64,000 nucleotides of DNA, taken from assembly GCF_019880585.1 (NCBI RefSeq), contig NZ_JAINVV010000004.1:1240001-1304000 (forward strand). The letters run 5' to 3'. The position numbers were made by a program, and so were the translations under genes. Below, in pieces: positions 9,571-17,832 of the stretch (position 1 is the first letter of the stretch; every line of letters starts with the position of its first letter). This DNA comes from Sphingomonas colocasiae (GTDB lineage: Bacteria; Pseudomonadota; Alphaproteobacteria; Sphingomonadales; Sphingomonadaceae). The notes under the pieces are model-generated. The model made no database searches and was not told where the DNA came from. It worked only from the letters and a program-made list of their open reading frames with translations.

Positions 9571-10359
9571 GTGAATATACCGCGTCGGCGCCATATTCTT
9601 GTGACTGGTGCTTCGGGGGGGCTCGGCGGTGCGTTGGCACGGCATTACGCGGGATGTTCCGGCGTCGGCGCAGTCCGCTTGAGCTTGTGGGGGCGAGATC
9701 CGGGGCGTTTGTCGGCTCTGGCCGAAGAGTGCCGGGCGGCAGGCGCCCTGGCCGAAGTCCGCTCGCTCGATATCACCGATATCGAGGCTGCGCTTGCCGC
9801 ACTGGTCGCGGAGGACGAAGCCGATCCCTTTGATCTCGCTCTCTTGTGCTCGGGGCGGGGGGATATCCGCGCGTCGGGGGAGAGGGTCGAGGATGCCCGG
9901 CTTGTCGCTCTTCTCGGGGCGCTCAACTTTACCGCGCCGGCGGCCATGGCGGCGGCGATCGCGGCGCGAATGGCGCAGCGCGGGCATGGCGGGATTGTGC
10001 TGGTGGGCTCGGCGGCCGCCTTCCACGCCTTGCCGTTCGCCGCCGCCTATTCGGGGACGAAAGCGGGGCTGGCGCGTTTCGCACAGGCGCTGCGACTGGG
10101 TGTGCGGGAGCATGGTGTGGCCGTCACGCTGGTCTCGCCGGGATTTATCGATACCGCGGCGGGGCGCAAGGTGCCGGGGCCCAAGCCGCTGCTGATGCGG
10201 CCAGAGAAGGTGGCGGCGCGGATCGCGCGCGCGGCGGCGCGGCGGCAGCCGCATCTCGTCCTACCCTGGCCTTTCGTGGCGTTGCGCTGGTTTGATCGCT
10301 TGCTGCCGAGCTGGGTGCGAGACCGCGTGCTACTCGGCCTTACGCCTCCGGAGCGGTAG
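9571..10359 (+). CDS. Short-chain dehydrogenase/reductase
   Basis: An NAD(P)-dependent SDR of about 262 residues. The Rossmann motif TGASGGLGG lies near residues 10-18, the active-site Ser region is VGSAAAFHALP and the catalytic pair is YSGTK. VSPGFIDT follows, as in classical SDRs that reduce ketones or oxidise alcohols. The C-terminus, with WPFVALRWFDRLLPSWVRD, may associate with the membrane. The GTG at 9571 has AAGGA six bases upstream and is preferred over the TTG at 9508. Its 3' end overlaps the convergent sulfatase-like gene by 20 bases. Substrate unknown; envelope lipid or sugar metabolism is a guess from context. Confidence 0.82.
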   Translation: MNIPRRRHILVTGASGGLGGALARHYAGCSGVGAVRLSLWGRDPGRLSALAEECRAAGALAEVRSLDITDIEAALAALVAEDEADPFDLALLCSGRGDIRASGERVEDARLVALLGALNFTAPAAMAAAIAARMAQRGHGGIVLVGSAAAFHALPFAAAYSGTKAGLARFAQALRLGVREHGVAVTLVSPGFIDTAAGRKVPGPKPLLMRPEKVAARIARAAARRQPHLVLPWPFVALRWFDRLLPSWVRDRVLLGLTPPER

Positions 10360-11809
10360 CGGGTTCGCCGAGCACCGTGCGGAGTATGGCATGGTGCAGT
10401 TGCGCCGGAGTCAGGTCGATGCGGTTCTTCTCGCCACGTGCAATTCTGCCTCCGGCATCTATCCGGATCATCACATAGGGCGTGTGCCGCCCTTCGCCCG
10501 GCGCGGTCGCGCCAGGGATGCTCGGGCGATGATCGCCGAAAAATACCAGCATGGCCGGGCGACCCAATGTACGGAGGCGCCCGATCAGCATGCTCAGCAT
10601 GGCATCGCTATTATGCACCAGGCGCAGGTAGCCGGCGACAGGATCTGCGTTCGGGGAGCCATCGGACGCCCAGGGGCCGTGATTCTCGATGGTGACGGCA
10701 TAGATCAGGCTCGGCTGGACGGCTGTTTCGGCCAACGCCATGATTCGCTGGGCTATTGCGGCATCGGTAACATATCGGCCCTCCGCCGGTGTGGGTGGGG
10801 TGAAGCTGTCTTCACCCACCAGTTCGGAGAAACCCGCCGCGGGCATGATCCGGTTGCGCCCGTAGAAGCGCATGTCATGTGGATGGACAAAGAGGCTGCG
10901 CCAGCCCCGGAACTGCCGAGGGAGCGCGTAGCTCGCTTCGCCCGTCGCGGTCAGGAACGGATCGTAGCGCCGGAAGCCGAGCGCTTCCTCTTCCCGCCCG
11001 AAGATCACGCCATATTCCGTGCGCATGGTATAGGCACCGAAGCCGCTGACCTCGAGCCGGCCCCACTGCCAGGCATTTTCGCGTGCGAAGGAGAGCCCCG
11101 GCAAGGCAAGGGTGGCATCATCGAAAAGGTCGGCCGGATCGGCAAAGCTTTCGCATTGTATGAGAATCAGCAGTTCCGGGGCGCATTCCGGCGTATGCCG
11201 CTCCATCTTCGGGCAAGGTGGCGGATCTGGATCCTCGCGCCATCGCAGCCAGTACAGCAGGAGCGTCGGCAGCAAGCCGTGGCGGTGCAGATCGGCATGG
11301 GTATCGGGCATGCTGGCGAGGCGACGCAGCGGCGCCACATGCAGCGACAGTGCCAGTATCGTGAGGCTGCCGATGAGCAGCGCAAGGCCCAGGACATGCG
11401 CAAGCAGATCTGCGACGGAGAGCCAAGCGATCACCGTCAGCAGCGCCATCGTCGCCATGCCGACCGCCACGCGTTGCCAGGGGCGTATGGCCGAGAGATA
11501 AAATTGAGGGTGGCGAAAGATCGCGCCGACGAGCGCGAGATCCGAAAACAGCAATGGTTCGCCGAGCACGGCATGCTTGGCATTCGAGGCCAGAGCCAGC
11601 AATGCCTGAAGGGTGAATGCCAGCATCGCCGCCACCAGGCTATTGCCGCACAGCGCCAGGAACAGGCCAAAAAGTGCCGTCGTCATGCACGCAACAAGCC
11701 ACAATCCGGCTGCGTCGCGTATGGCTCCGCGGGTTCGAGGGCGCACCAGGGCGTCGAGGAGAACGGCACTGGCGAGCAGGGCAGCGAATGTCAGTCCTTC
11801 AAGCGTCAC
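10340..11809 (-). CDS. LTA-synthase/sulfatase-like membrane protein
   Basis: The N-terminal 170 residues contain about five hydrophobic membrane segments, followed by a periplasmic alkaline-phosphatase-fold domain of the sulfatase/phosphoglycerol-transferase group. The domain shows LILIQCESF, the candidate nucleophile Thr in GFGAYTMRTEYGVIFG, TIENHGPW and FFGDHRPS, as in LtaS, OpgB and related enzymes. Such enzymes move phosphoglycerol or phosphoethanolamine groups onto surface glycans. About 489 residues from a GTG at 11809, the first in-frame start after a stop codon. It faces the SDR gene with a 20-base overlap and diverges from the KpsS-like gene, so glycan decoration is likely but not proven. 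Confidence 0.82.
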   Translation of the reverse strand: MTLEGLTFAALLASAVLLDALVRPRTRGAIRDAAGLWLVACMTTALFGLFLALCGNSLVAAMLAFTLQALLALASNAKHAVLGEPLLFSDLALVGAIFRHPQFYLSAIRPWQRVAVGMATMALLTVIAWLSVADLLAHVLGLALLIGSLTILALSLHVAPLRRLASMPDTHADLHRHGLLPTLLLYWLRWREDPDPPPCPKMERHTPECAPELLILIQCESFADPADLFDDATLALPGLSFARENAWQWGRLEVSGFGAYTMRTEYGVIFGREEEALGFRRYDPFLTATGEASYALPRQFRGWRSLFVHPHDMRFYGRNRIMPAAGFSELVGEDSFTPPTPAEGRYVTDAAIAQRIMALAETAVQPSLIYAVTIENHGPWASDGSPNADPVAGYLRLVHNSDAMLSMLIGRLRTLGRPAMLVFFGDHRPSIPGATAPGEGRHTPYVMIRIDAGGRIARGEKNRIDLTPAQLHHAILRTVLGEPATAPEA

Positions 11810-12043
11810 TGTCCCGCCATATCGCCATCAGCGCCGGATTCCCGCCATGGTTGCGGGGACGGGCTCATAGCGGCCATGAGCAGAGTTGTCATCCAGCAAC
11901 TCTCTCATACGGGTTCTCGGCTGTCAGGCTTGCCGCATGTCATCAGAGGGACTAACTGCCTGAAAATCAGGCCGGTCGGGTAGTTGATCAAGTCTTTGCC
12001 GCTGAGCATCTTTACGGATGTCAATACGGAGCGCGTTTTTTGC

Positions 12044-13348
12044 ATGCCTGAACTCGAAGCTCCAGAAGCTGATTCTCTTGGCGTCCGGGTGGGGGGGCGT
12101 GTGCAAATGGAGCCGACTTGTGCGCAGCGCGACGAACAGCGGACGGTGCTCCTGCTTCAGGGGTTGATGGGCCCTTTGTTCCGTCGCCTTGGTCAAGAGT
12201 TGGCCCGTGCGGGGCACAAGGTCTACAAGGTCAACTTCAACGGTGGGGACCGTCTGTTCTGGCGCTTGCCGAATGGTATCGACTATCGTGGTTCGCTGGC
12301 GGATTGGCCGGCGGTGTTCGAGCGGATGCTTCGTGCGCGCGGCATCACCGATGTGGCGCTGTTCGGTGATTGTCGCGACCATCATCTGCCGGCTATCCGC
12401 GTGTGCCGCGAACTGGGAATCCCGGTGCATGTCTTTGAAGAGGGCTATATCCGGCCCGACTGGGTGACGCTCGAACTGGGCGGCGTCAACGGGCATTCGT
12501 CACTGCCGCGTGACCCCGATTGGTATCGCAAGACGGCAGCCGCCTTGCCCCCGGTGCCGCCGCACGCGCAAGTCCCCGCGTCGTTTCGTCGCCGGGCCAC
12601 CGAAGGTCTCCTCTACAACTTCGCCGATGTGCTGACGCGCTGGTATTATCCGTACTGGACCAACCATCGGCCCTGGCATCCGGTGGTGGAAGGCATGGGC
12701 TGGTGGCGAAAGCTGTGCCGCCGCAAGGAGCGTCAGGGAAGCGCGGTGGAACTCATGGCGCGGCTGGATCGTAAGGGCGATCCTTATTTTCTGTTTCCGC
12801 TGCAACTCGATTCGGATGCGCAGATCCGCCTGCATTCGCCTTTCGCAGGGATAGCCGATGCATTGAGGCTGGTGATCGGTTCTTTCGCCACCCATGCTCC
12901 GGCTGGTACGCGCCTGGTGGTCAAGGAGCATCCTCTCGACAACGGAGTGCGCGATTGGCGGCAGGTGACGGCGGACATGGCCGACTTGTTCGGCGTGGCG
13001 GAGAGGGTGGATTATCTCGCCTGGGGAGATATTGTTCCGGTTACCCGATGCGCACGTGGCGTCGTCACGATCAACAGCACCAGTGGCACCCTGGCCTTGG
13101 CTGAGGGAGTGCCGGTGGTGGTACTGGGGCATGCCGTCTACGATATCCCGGACATTACCGATCAGGGTGGGCTGGACTCCTTTTGGCAAAATCCCGTTGC
13201 GCCCGACGCCGGGGCTTTCCTTGCGTTCCGGCGTGTCCTTGTCGAGCGCTGCCTGATTCCCGGTGGCTTCTTCTCCGAGGAAGCGCTCGACAAGGTGGTC
13301 CGTCACGCTGTCGCGCGCTTCGAAGGGCGGCCGATCGCACCGGAATGA
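12044..13348 (+). CDS. kpsS: KpsS-like capsule Kdo transferase
   Basis: KpsS adds the first beta-Kdo to lyso-phosphatidylglycerol to start the linker for ABC-dependent capsules. The protein shows QGLMGPLFRRLGQELARAGH, NFNGGDRLFW, FGDCRDHHLPAIRV, VFEEGYIRPDWVTLE, FPLQLDSDAQIR, VVKEHPLD and TINSTSGTLALAEGVPVVVLG, a typical KpsS order. It is about 434 residues from ATG 12044; the ATG at 12107 is also possible and the TTG at 11984 unlikely. It is transcribed away from the sulfatase-like gene across a gap of about 230 bases. With the KpsC-like protein and the Kdo genes it supports a Kdo-linked capsule. Confidence 0.88.
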   Translation: MPELEAPEADSLGVRVGGRVQMEPTCAQRDEQRTVLLLQGLMGPLFRRLGQELARAGHKVYKVNFNGGDRLFWRLPNGIDYRGSLADWPAVFERMLRARGITDVALFGDCRDHHLPAIRVCRELGIPVHVFEEGYIRPDWVTLELGGVNGHSSLPRDPDWYRKTAAALPPVPPHAQVPASFRRRATEGLLYNFADVLTRWYYPYWTNHRPWHPVVEGMGWWRKLCRRKERQGSAVELMARLDRKGDPYFLFPLQLDSDAQIRLHSPFAGIADALRLVIGSFATHAPAGTRLVVKEHPLDNGVRDWRQVTADMADLFGVAERVDYLAWGDIVPVTRCARGVVTINSTSGTLALAEGVPVVVLGHAVYDIPDITDQGGLDSFWQNPVAPDAGAFLAFRRVLVERCLIPGGFFSEEALDKVVRHAVARFEGRPIAPE

Positions 13349-13597
13349 GAGGGGCTCTCATCGGGCGCGATCTTGACGAGGCCGGGGCGCCGTTGCCCGC
13401 TTCACCCGACGCCACTTGATATCAGCCCCTCGCCGATGCCGGGCTTGATCCGTCGATCCCGCAATTCGCGCTGATTCCTCCCGATGGGGTGAACTGTTCC
13501 GCAAATTGCCGCTTTCCGATCACGCGTGTTTCTCGCAAAGGGCAGGCTTGAAGATCGGGCGCGATTGGCCCGAATGCCGAACCGGAAAGGACGGATC

Positions 13598-14683
13598 ATG
13601 GATTTTTCGCAGCTGGAATTGTCGAGCAAGATTGGCGAAGGCTGGAAATATCCGCAGCCGCCGCTGCTCGACAGCGGCTGGCTCCAGGTCGATGAGGCGC
13701 CGGCGCACCGGCTCTACTGGGAGGAATATGGCAATCGCGACGGCGAGCCGGTGATGTTCCTTCATGGCGGCCCCGGCGGGGCATGCGCGCCCGTCATGGC
13801 GCGCTTCTTCGATCCCGATCGCTATCGCGTCATCCTTTTCGATCAGCGCGGCTGCGGTAAGAGCGAGCCCAATGTCGCCTCGGCGGGGGCGGCGGTCGCG
13901 CTTCAGCGCAATACCACCGATCTGCTGATCGCCGATATCGAGAAGCTGCGCGATCATCTCGGCATCGCCGGCCCCATGCATGTCTTCGGCGGAAGTTGGG
14001 GCAGCACGCTCTCGATGGCCTATGCGATCGCGCATCCCGCCAATTGCGCCAGCCTCGTCCTGCGCGGCATCTTCCTGGGATCGAAGGCGGATCTCCATTA
14101 TTTCTACCAGGGCAATGCCGCGACCTGGCAGGAGGATCCCTACGGCCTCGCCACGCCGGGTGCCTATATCCATTATCCCGACGAGTGGCGCGATTTCCTG
14201 GCGATCCTGACGCCCGACGAGCGGCAGGACGTGATGGCGTCGTACAAGGCGATCTTCGACATGGTTCCCGCGACCGCCGAGGAACGCGAGCGGCAGCTTG
14301 CCGCGGCGCTTGCCTGGTCGGTCTGGGAAGGCGCGACCTCCAACATGATCCCTGAAGCCGCCGATACCGGCAAATTCGGCGAAGCCGATTTCGCGCTCTG
14401 CTTCGCGCAGATCGAGGCGCATTATTTCGCGAACGCGCTGTTCCTGCCGCCCGCGCATTTCGAGGACAATGCCGCCACGCTGGCGTCGATCCCGGTTCAT
14501 ATCGTGCATGGCCGCTTCGATCAGGTCTGCCCGCTCACCCAGGCGTCGCGTCTGGTCGCGGCGCTGCGCGGCGCTGGCGCGGAACCGGCCAGCCTGGTCT
14601 TCACCAATGCCGGGCATAGCGCCATGGAGCGCGAGAACGCGCTGGCGCTGACCGCGATCATGGACGGGTTGCCGCGCATCTGA
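13598..14683 (+). CDS. pip: Prolyl aminopeptidase (proline iminopeptidase, S33)
   Basis: Removes N-terminal proline from peptides in the cytoplasm. The alpha/beta-hydrolase fold shows the oxyanion segment HGGPGG, the nucleophile Ser in GGSWGSTL, the acid Asp in HGRFDQVCP and the catalytic His in NAGHSA. WKYPQPPLLDSG near the N-terminus is typical. Length is about 361 residues. ATG 13598 is chosen for an AAAGGA ribosome site nearby; the longer frame to 13526 lacks family similarity. A clear hairpin just after the stop (14691-14720) is a candidate terminator, so it is probably a single-gene unit. Confidence 0.93.
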   Translation: MDFSQLELSSKIGEGWKYPQPPLLDSGWLQVDEAPAHRLYWEEYGNRDGEPVMFLHGGPGGACAPVMARFFDPDRYRVILFDQRGCGKSEPNVASAGAAVALQRNTTDLLIADIEKLRDHLGIAGPMHVFGGSWGSTLSMAYAIAHPANCASLVLRGIFLGSKADLHYFYQGNAATWQEDPYGLATPGAYIHYPDEWRDFLAILTPDERQDVMASYKAIFDMVPATAEERERQLAAALAWSVWEGATSNMIPEAADTGKFGEADFALCFAQIEAHYFANALFLPPAHFEDNAATLASIPVHIVHGRFDQVCPLTQASRLVAALRGAGAEPASLVFTNAGHSAMERENALALTAIMDGLPRI

Positions 14684-14690
14684 CGGCTGG

Positions 14691-14720
14691 TCCGGAGCAG
14701 AGGCACGCCCCTGCTCCGGA
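14691..14720 (+). terminator. Hairpin after the prolyl aminopeptidase gene
   Basis: Ten-base perfect arms TCCGGAGCAG and CTGCTCCGGA enclose a ten-base loop, beginning eight bases after the TGA stop. There is no clear run of T after it, so termination efficiency is uncertain. Confidence 0.6.
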
Positions 14721-14793
14721 TATCCGGCGTATACGCGATCTTCGAAGATGCTGACGCATCCTCGATCGGTTCGCTCAAGTACCGCGCGGGCTG

Positions 14794-14834
14794 ATACCGG
14801 GGCTCGACGAGCCAGGCTCACCGAGGCCCGGTAT
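14794..14834 (-). terminator. Imperfect hairpin at the end of the carbonic anhydrase gene
   Basis: Arms ATACCGGGGCTCG and CGAGGCCCGGTAT pair at 11 of 13 positions and end at the carbonic anhydrase stop codon. It could serve as a terminator for that gene. No T tract is visible, so this is a modest call. Confidence 0.4.
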
Positions 14835-15430
14835 TATGGCAGGTCGAAGAAGTCGACCTCGCCCTTTTCGAGATGATAATAGGCGCCGACCACTTTCAGC
14901 CTGCCCGCCTTTTGCGGTTCGATGAGCAGCGGGTCGCTGCCTTCACGCAGCTTGCGCACGACGCGGCGGACATTCTGGCGCACCGCTGCTTCGGTGGCGT
15001 CACCCGCCTCGCCGCGCGCCTCGAGCACCGCGGGAATGATCGGTTCCACCATATTGCCGATCGCGCCGGGAAAACGCGCATTTTCGCTGACGACGGACAT
15101 GGCGGCCTTCACCGCGCCGCAGCTTTCATGACCCATCACCACCACCAGTGACACGCCGAGTTCGGCCACCGCGAATTCGATCGAGCCCATCGCGACGGTA
15201 TCGACCGTGTTGCCTGCATTGCGGATGATGAACAGTTCGCCCAGGCCGCGGCCGAAAAGCAGTTCCGGCGGAACCCGGCTGTCCGAACAGGAGACATAGG
15301 CGCAGAAGGGCGCCTGACCCTCCTTGGCGAGTTCGAGGCGTCGGGCCGAGCCGATATCGGGCTGGATTTCGCCGTTCAGAAAAGCGCGATTGCCGTCGCG
15401 CAGGGTTTGCAATGCCTCGTCAGGGGTCAT
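14834..15430 (-). CDS. Beta-class carbonic anhydrase
   Basis: Interconverts CO2 and bicarbonate in the cytoplasm with zinc. The zinc-binding and active-site residues are visible as CSDSR (Cys48, Asp50, Arg52) and the H-x2-C pair in MGHESCGAVKAA. GRGLGELFIIRNAGN follows the first motif as usual. It is about 198 residues, a normal length for bacterial beta enzymes. The start is ATG 15430. It stands alone on the minus strand, with a DUF465 gene upstream in the same direction about 150 bases away. Confidence 0.93.
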   Translation of the reverse strand: MTPDEALQTLRDGNRAFLNGEIQPDIGSARRLELAKEGQAPFCAYVSCSDSRVPPELLFGRGLGELFIIRNAGNTVDTVAMGSIEFAVAELGVSLVVVMGHESCGAVKAAMSVVSENARFPGAIGNMVEPIIPAVLEARGEAGDATEAAVRQNVRRVVRKLREGSDPLLIEPQKAGRLKVVGAYYHLEKGEVDFFDLP

Positions 15431-15581
15431 GTCTACTCGCTTGTCATGGGGTGCTTCCGGTCGCGTTCAGGGTGGGGCGCGCACCGCGTCCGAAAGCCAG
15501 ATGGTTCGCCGCATTCGGTCTGTATTCAGGGGGGAGGATGGAGCGGCCCGGAGGATCCGGACCGCTCGTCGAGATGTGCGA

Positions 15582-15761
15582 TCAGTTGGCGACCGCCAGT
15601 TCGCGACGCCAATGGCCGGTCAGGCGATCCTTGACCGCGAGCTTCAGCTTCTTGAGCCGCAGCAGGCGGAACCCATCGGGTACGCGCCGCTTCGCTTCGC
15701 GCTTGATCTCTTCATCCAGCCGACGATGCATCAGGCTCAACCGGTAAAACACAGCACTCAT
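15582..15761 (-). CDS. DUF465 (YdcH-like) small protein, 59 residues
   Basis: A short gene of 60 codons including the stop. The product reads MSAVFYRLSLMHRRLDEEI and continues with a basic helix containing VPDGFRLLRLKKLKLAVKDRL, ending LAVAN. The H-x2-LDEEI start and the LKKLKLAVKD segment are the DUF465 pattern, a short antiparallel helical hairpin of unknown function common in alphaproteobacteria. A GGAGG ribosome site lies about six bases before ATG 15761. It is cytoplasmic and strongly basic. The other frames here, including longer ones on the plus strand, lack a recognisable protein. Confidence 0.8.
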   Translation of the reverse strand: MSAVFYRLSLMHRRLDEEIKREAKRRVPDGFRLLRLKKLKLAVKDRLTGHWRRELAVAN

Positions 15762-16209
15762 ACTGCCTCCAAATCGATACGTTGATCGATCGGGCGCTCG
15801 GCCGCCTGCATGAGGAAAGGAACCCGGTCATGCCAGCATCGGAGCTGCCCGATGCGGTCCGACATCACGATCGATCGATCGCCAGAGGGGCCCGGTCCGC
15901 ACCATCATGATATGCGTGAAATGGCGGTGTTCAAGATATGCGCATGGAGAAGGCAGCATAAGTTCGAGCGGGATCAGTATATCGATCGAATATCCTTGAG
16001 GATTATCGTTCGAAAAGCCCATGAATTCAGGGGGTGACGGGGCATGTTTCTGGATTGTTGCTGATATTTTAAATTTTTGGACGGCAAGAAGGATGTGTTT
16101 CTAGGCGATGTGGTGATCGAATTTCTGTTCGTTCGAGCTGGCATGGCCTGATGGATGGCGCATGGATCGCACTCGCGCCGCGTCGCGCGATCCCGTACAA
16201 GCGCTGCCC
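15762..16209. other. Gene-free stretch between the DUF465 and cupin genes
   Basis: About 450 bases with no frame I can support. It contains two GATCGATCGATC-type runs near 15781-15790 and 15870-15882 and an AT-rich patch at about 16060-16080 (TATTTTAAATTTTT), which could hold promoter elements. Short open frames on both strands (about 64-75 codons) show no protein-family features and no good ribosome site. Confidence 0.5.
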
Positions 16210-16542
16210 ATGAAGATTCCCGATCTTGCCTTCACCGTCACCGACTGGTCGACCGTGCCAGCGAAAACCTATCCCGGAGAGACGGGAGAGGCGATCTGGC
16301 GCACATTCGAGATCGGCGACCTGCGCGTGCGCCTTGTCGAATATTCGCCCGGCTATCTGGCGGATCACTGGTGCGAACGCGGCCATGTCCTGTTCGTGCT
16401 CGAAGGCGAACTGACCTCGGAACTGCAGGATGGGCGCCGCTTCGTGCTGACGCCGGGCATGAGCTATCAGGTATCCGATTCCGGTGATGCGCCGCACCGC
16501 TCGGTCACAGAGAAGGGCGCGAAGATCTTCATCGTCGACTGA
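16210..16542 (+). CDS. DHCW-motif cupin-fold protein
   Basis: A small single-domain cupin of about 110 residues. It shows FTVTDWSTVPAKTYPGETG, then LADHWCERGHVLFVLEGEL, the DHxC/H motif that names the family, and LTPGMSYQVSD near the end. Cupins bind a metal through His and Glu residues, but no reaction is known for this subfamily. ATG 16210 matches the usual MKIP start of relatives; ATG 16162 would add 16 residues. Neither has a strong ribosome site. It is a stand-alone plus-strand gene whose end nearly touches the convergent secreted protein gene. Confidence 0.75.
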   Translation: MKIPDLAFTVTDWSTVPAKTYPGETGEAIWRTFEIGDLRVRLVEYSPGYLADHWCERGHVLFVLEGELTSELQDGRRFVLTPGMSYQVSDSGDAPHRSVTEKGAKIFIVD

Positions 16543-16564
16543 ACGGCACGGAAAGGATCCGGCG

Positions 16565-17023
16565 CTACTTCGCCGGCGGCACCTTGGTGGAATGATAGAA
16601 TTCGAAACGCCAGCCTGCCTTGGTGCGGCTGAGCACTGCCGATTCCAGCCAGAGCGTCGGCGTGCCGGCGATCTTGCCGTCATTCTTCCATACCGCCCAG
16701 GCGGTGTTGCAGGCGACATGGGTCTCGACCGTGGCGATGCCGAATTCCAGCGTGACGCCCTTTTGTTGCGCGCCGCCGACCATCGCGAACAGTTCGGGGC
16801 CGGTGAACGCCTTGGCGACATCGAAGGAATGGAAACCGGGTGTCGTCATCGCCGCCGCCGCCGTCAGGTCGCGTCGTTCGATGGCGGCGAAGAAATCCTT
16901 GACCATGGTGGCTACGTCGGCCTCGTCCGTGGGGTTGCTCTCGCATGTCCGCGTCGTCGCCTGGGCGCCGGTGGCCATCATGAGCAGCGCGCAAGCGGTG
17001 GCGGTGAAGGGTCCTGAACGCAT
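16565..17023 (-). CDS. Secreted NTF2/SnoaL-like protein
   Basis: About 152 residues with a short signal peptide (MRSGPFTATACALLMMATGAQA) so the product is likely periplasmic. The rest resembles the SnoaL/DUF4440 NTF2-like fold: a helix with MVKDFFAAIERRDLTAAAAMTTPGF, then alternating strands ending in GWRFEFYHSTKVPP. Such domains bind small ligands or act as hydratases and isomerases, but there are no decisive catalytic residues. ATG 17023 follows an AAAAGGAAAAGAGG ribosome site. It diverges from another secreted protein of similar fold at 17215. Confidence 0.65.
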   Translation of the reverse strand: MRSGPFTATACALLMMATGAQATTRTCESNPTDEADVATMVKDFFAAIERRDLTAAAAMTTPGFHSFDVAKAFTGPELFAMVGGAQQKGVTLEFGIATVETHVACNTAWAVWKNDGKIAGTPTLWLESAVLSRTKAGWRFEFYHSTKVPPAK

Positions 17024-17214
17024 CCTCTTTTCCTTTTCGAATTTCGACTGGAGGAAGCATCGCGCGGCGCCGGTCGTCAAGCAGGAGATCGCAACCTGGA
17101 TGTCGGACGTCGAAGACAGGCATTTATCCGTCGAAAACCGGCCGCATTATTCCCTATGATGCGCATGGACGAAGGCTTGATCGCGCGGTGGCGCGCAAAG
17201 GGGGAGGGTTGGAC

Positions 17215-17814
17215 ATGAACATCATGACGGGCAAGGCGCGGTGTGCGGCGATGGCGCTGCTGCTTTCAGGGGGGCTGGCGATCACGCTGCCCGGCGTCGC
17301 GATGGCGCAGCCGGCGGCGGCGCCGGTCGATCCATCCACCCAGGTGCCGGCGCCGAGGCCGGGGGATGTGTCGTCTCCGCACGCGGCGGTGACGGCGCTG
17401 TATCAGGTCATTTCGGGCGATGCCGGCGTGAAGCGCGACTGGAACCGGTTCCGCTCGCTCTTTCACCCCAGGGCGCAGATGATCCCGACGGGCAAGAATG
17501 CGCAGACCGGACAGATCGGCGCTCGCGTGATGACGCCGGAGGACTATGTCAACATCAGCGGCCCCAATCTGGAGAAGAACGGCTTCCATGAAGTCGAACT
17601 GGCCTATCGCGAGGAGCGCTACGGCAACATCTCGCATATCTTCACCACCTATGCGGCGCGGCGCAAGGCGAGCGATGCGGAGCCCTTCATGCGCGGCATC
17701 AACAGCGTTCAGCTCTTCAACGACGGCAAGCGCTGGTGGGTGCTGAACATCATCTGGAGCCCGGAGACGCCCGAGCATCCGATTCCGGCGGACTATATGA
17801 AGAGCGTGAAATAG
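17215..17814 (+). CDS. Secreted NTF2-like hypothetical protein
   Basis: About 199 residues. The signal peptide runs to about residue 32 with a cleavage site at VAMAQ. The mature part has HAAVTALYQVISGDAGVKRDWNRF, then RSLFHPRAQM, and ends in RWWVLNIIW, a pattern consistent with a SnoaL/DUF4440-type cone-shaped fold. GGAGGG lies about eight bases before ATG 17215. No catalytic motif is evident and I do not know a function. It is divergent from the smaller secreted protein at 16565-17023, and the 190-base gap between them could hold shared promoters. Confidence 0.65.
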   Translation: MNIMTGKARCAAMALLLSGGLAITLPGVAMAQPAAAPVDPSTQVPAPRPGDVSSPHAAVTALYQVISGDAGVKRDWNRFRSLFHPRAQMIPTGKNAQTGQIGARVMTPEDYVNISGPNLEKNGFHEVELAYREERYGNISHIFTTYAARRKASDAEPFMRGINSVQLFNDGKRWWVLNIIWSPETPEHPIPADYMKSVK

Positions 17815-17832
17815 CGTGGCAGGCGCGGGGGA

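Noticed and set aside
10292-11983. Plus-strand frame of 563 codons
   Set aside because: It lies antisense to the LTA-synthase/sulfatase-like gene and has no protein-family features.
15810-16037. Short plus- and minus-strand frames in the gap before the cupin gene
   Set aside because: No ribosome site of note and no recognisable protein features.
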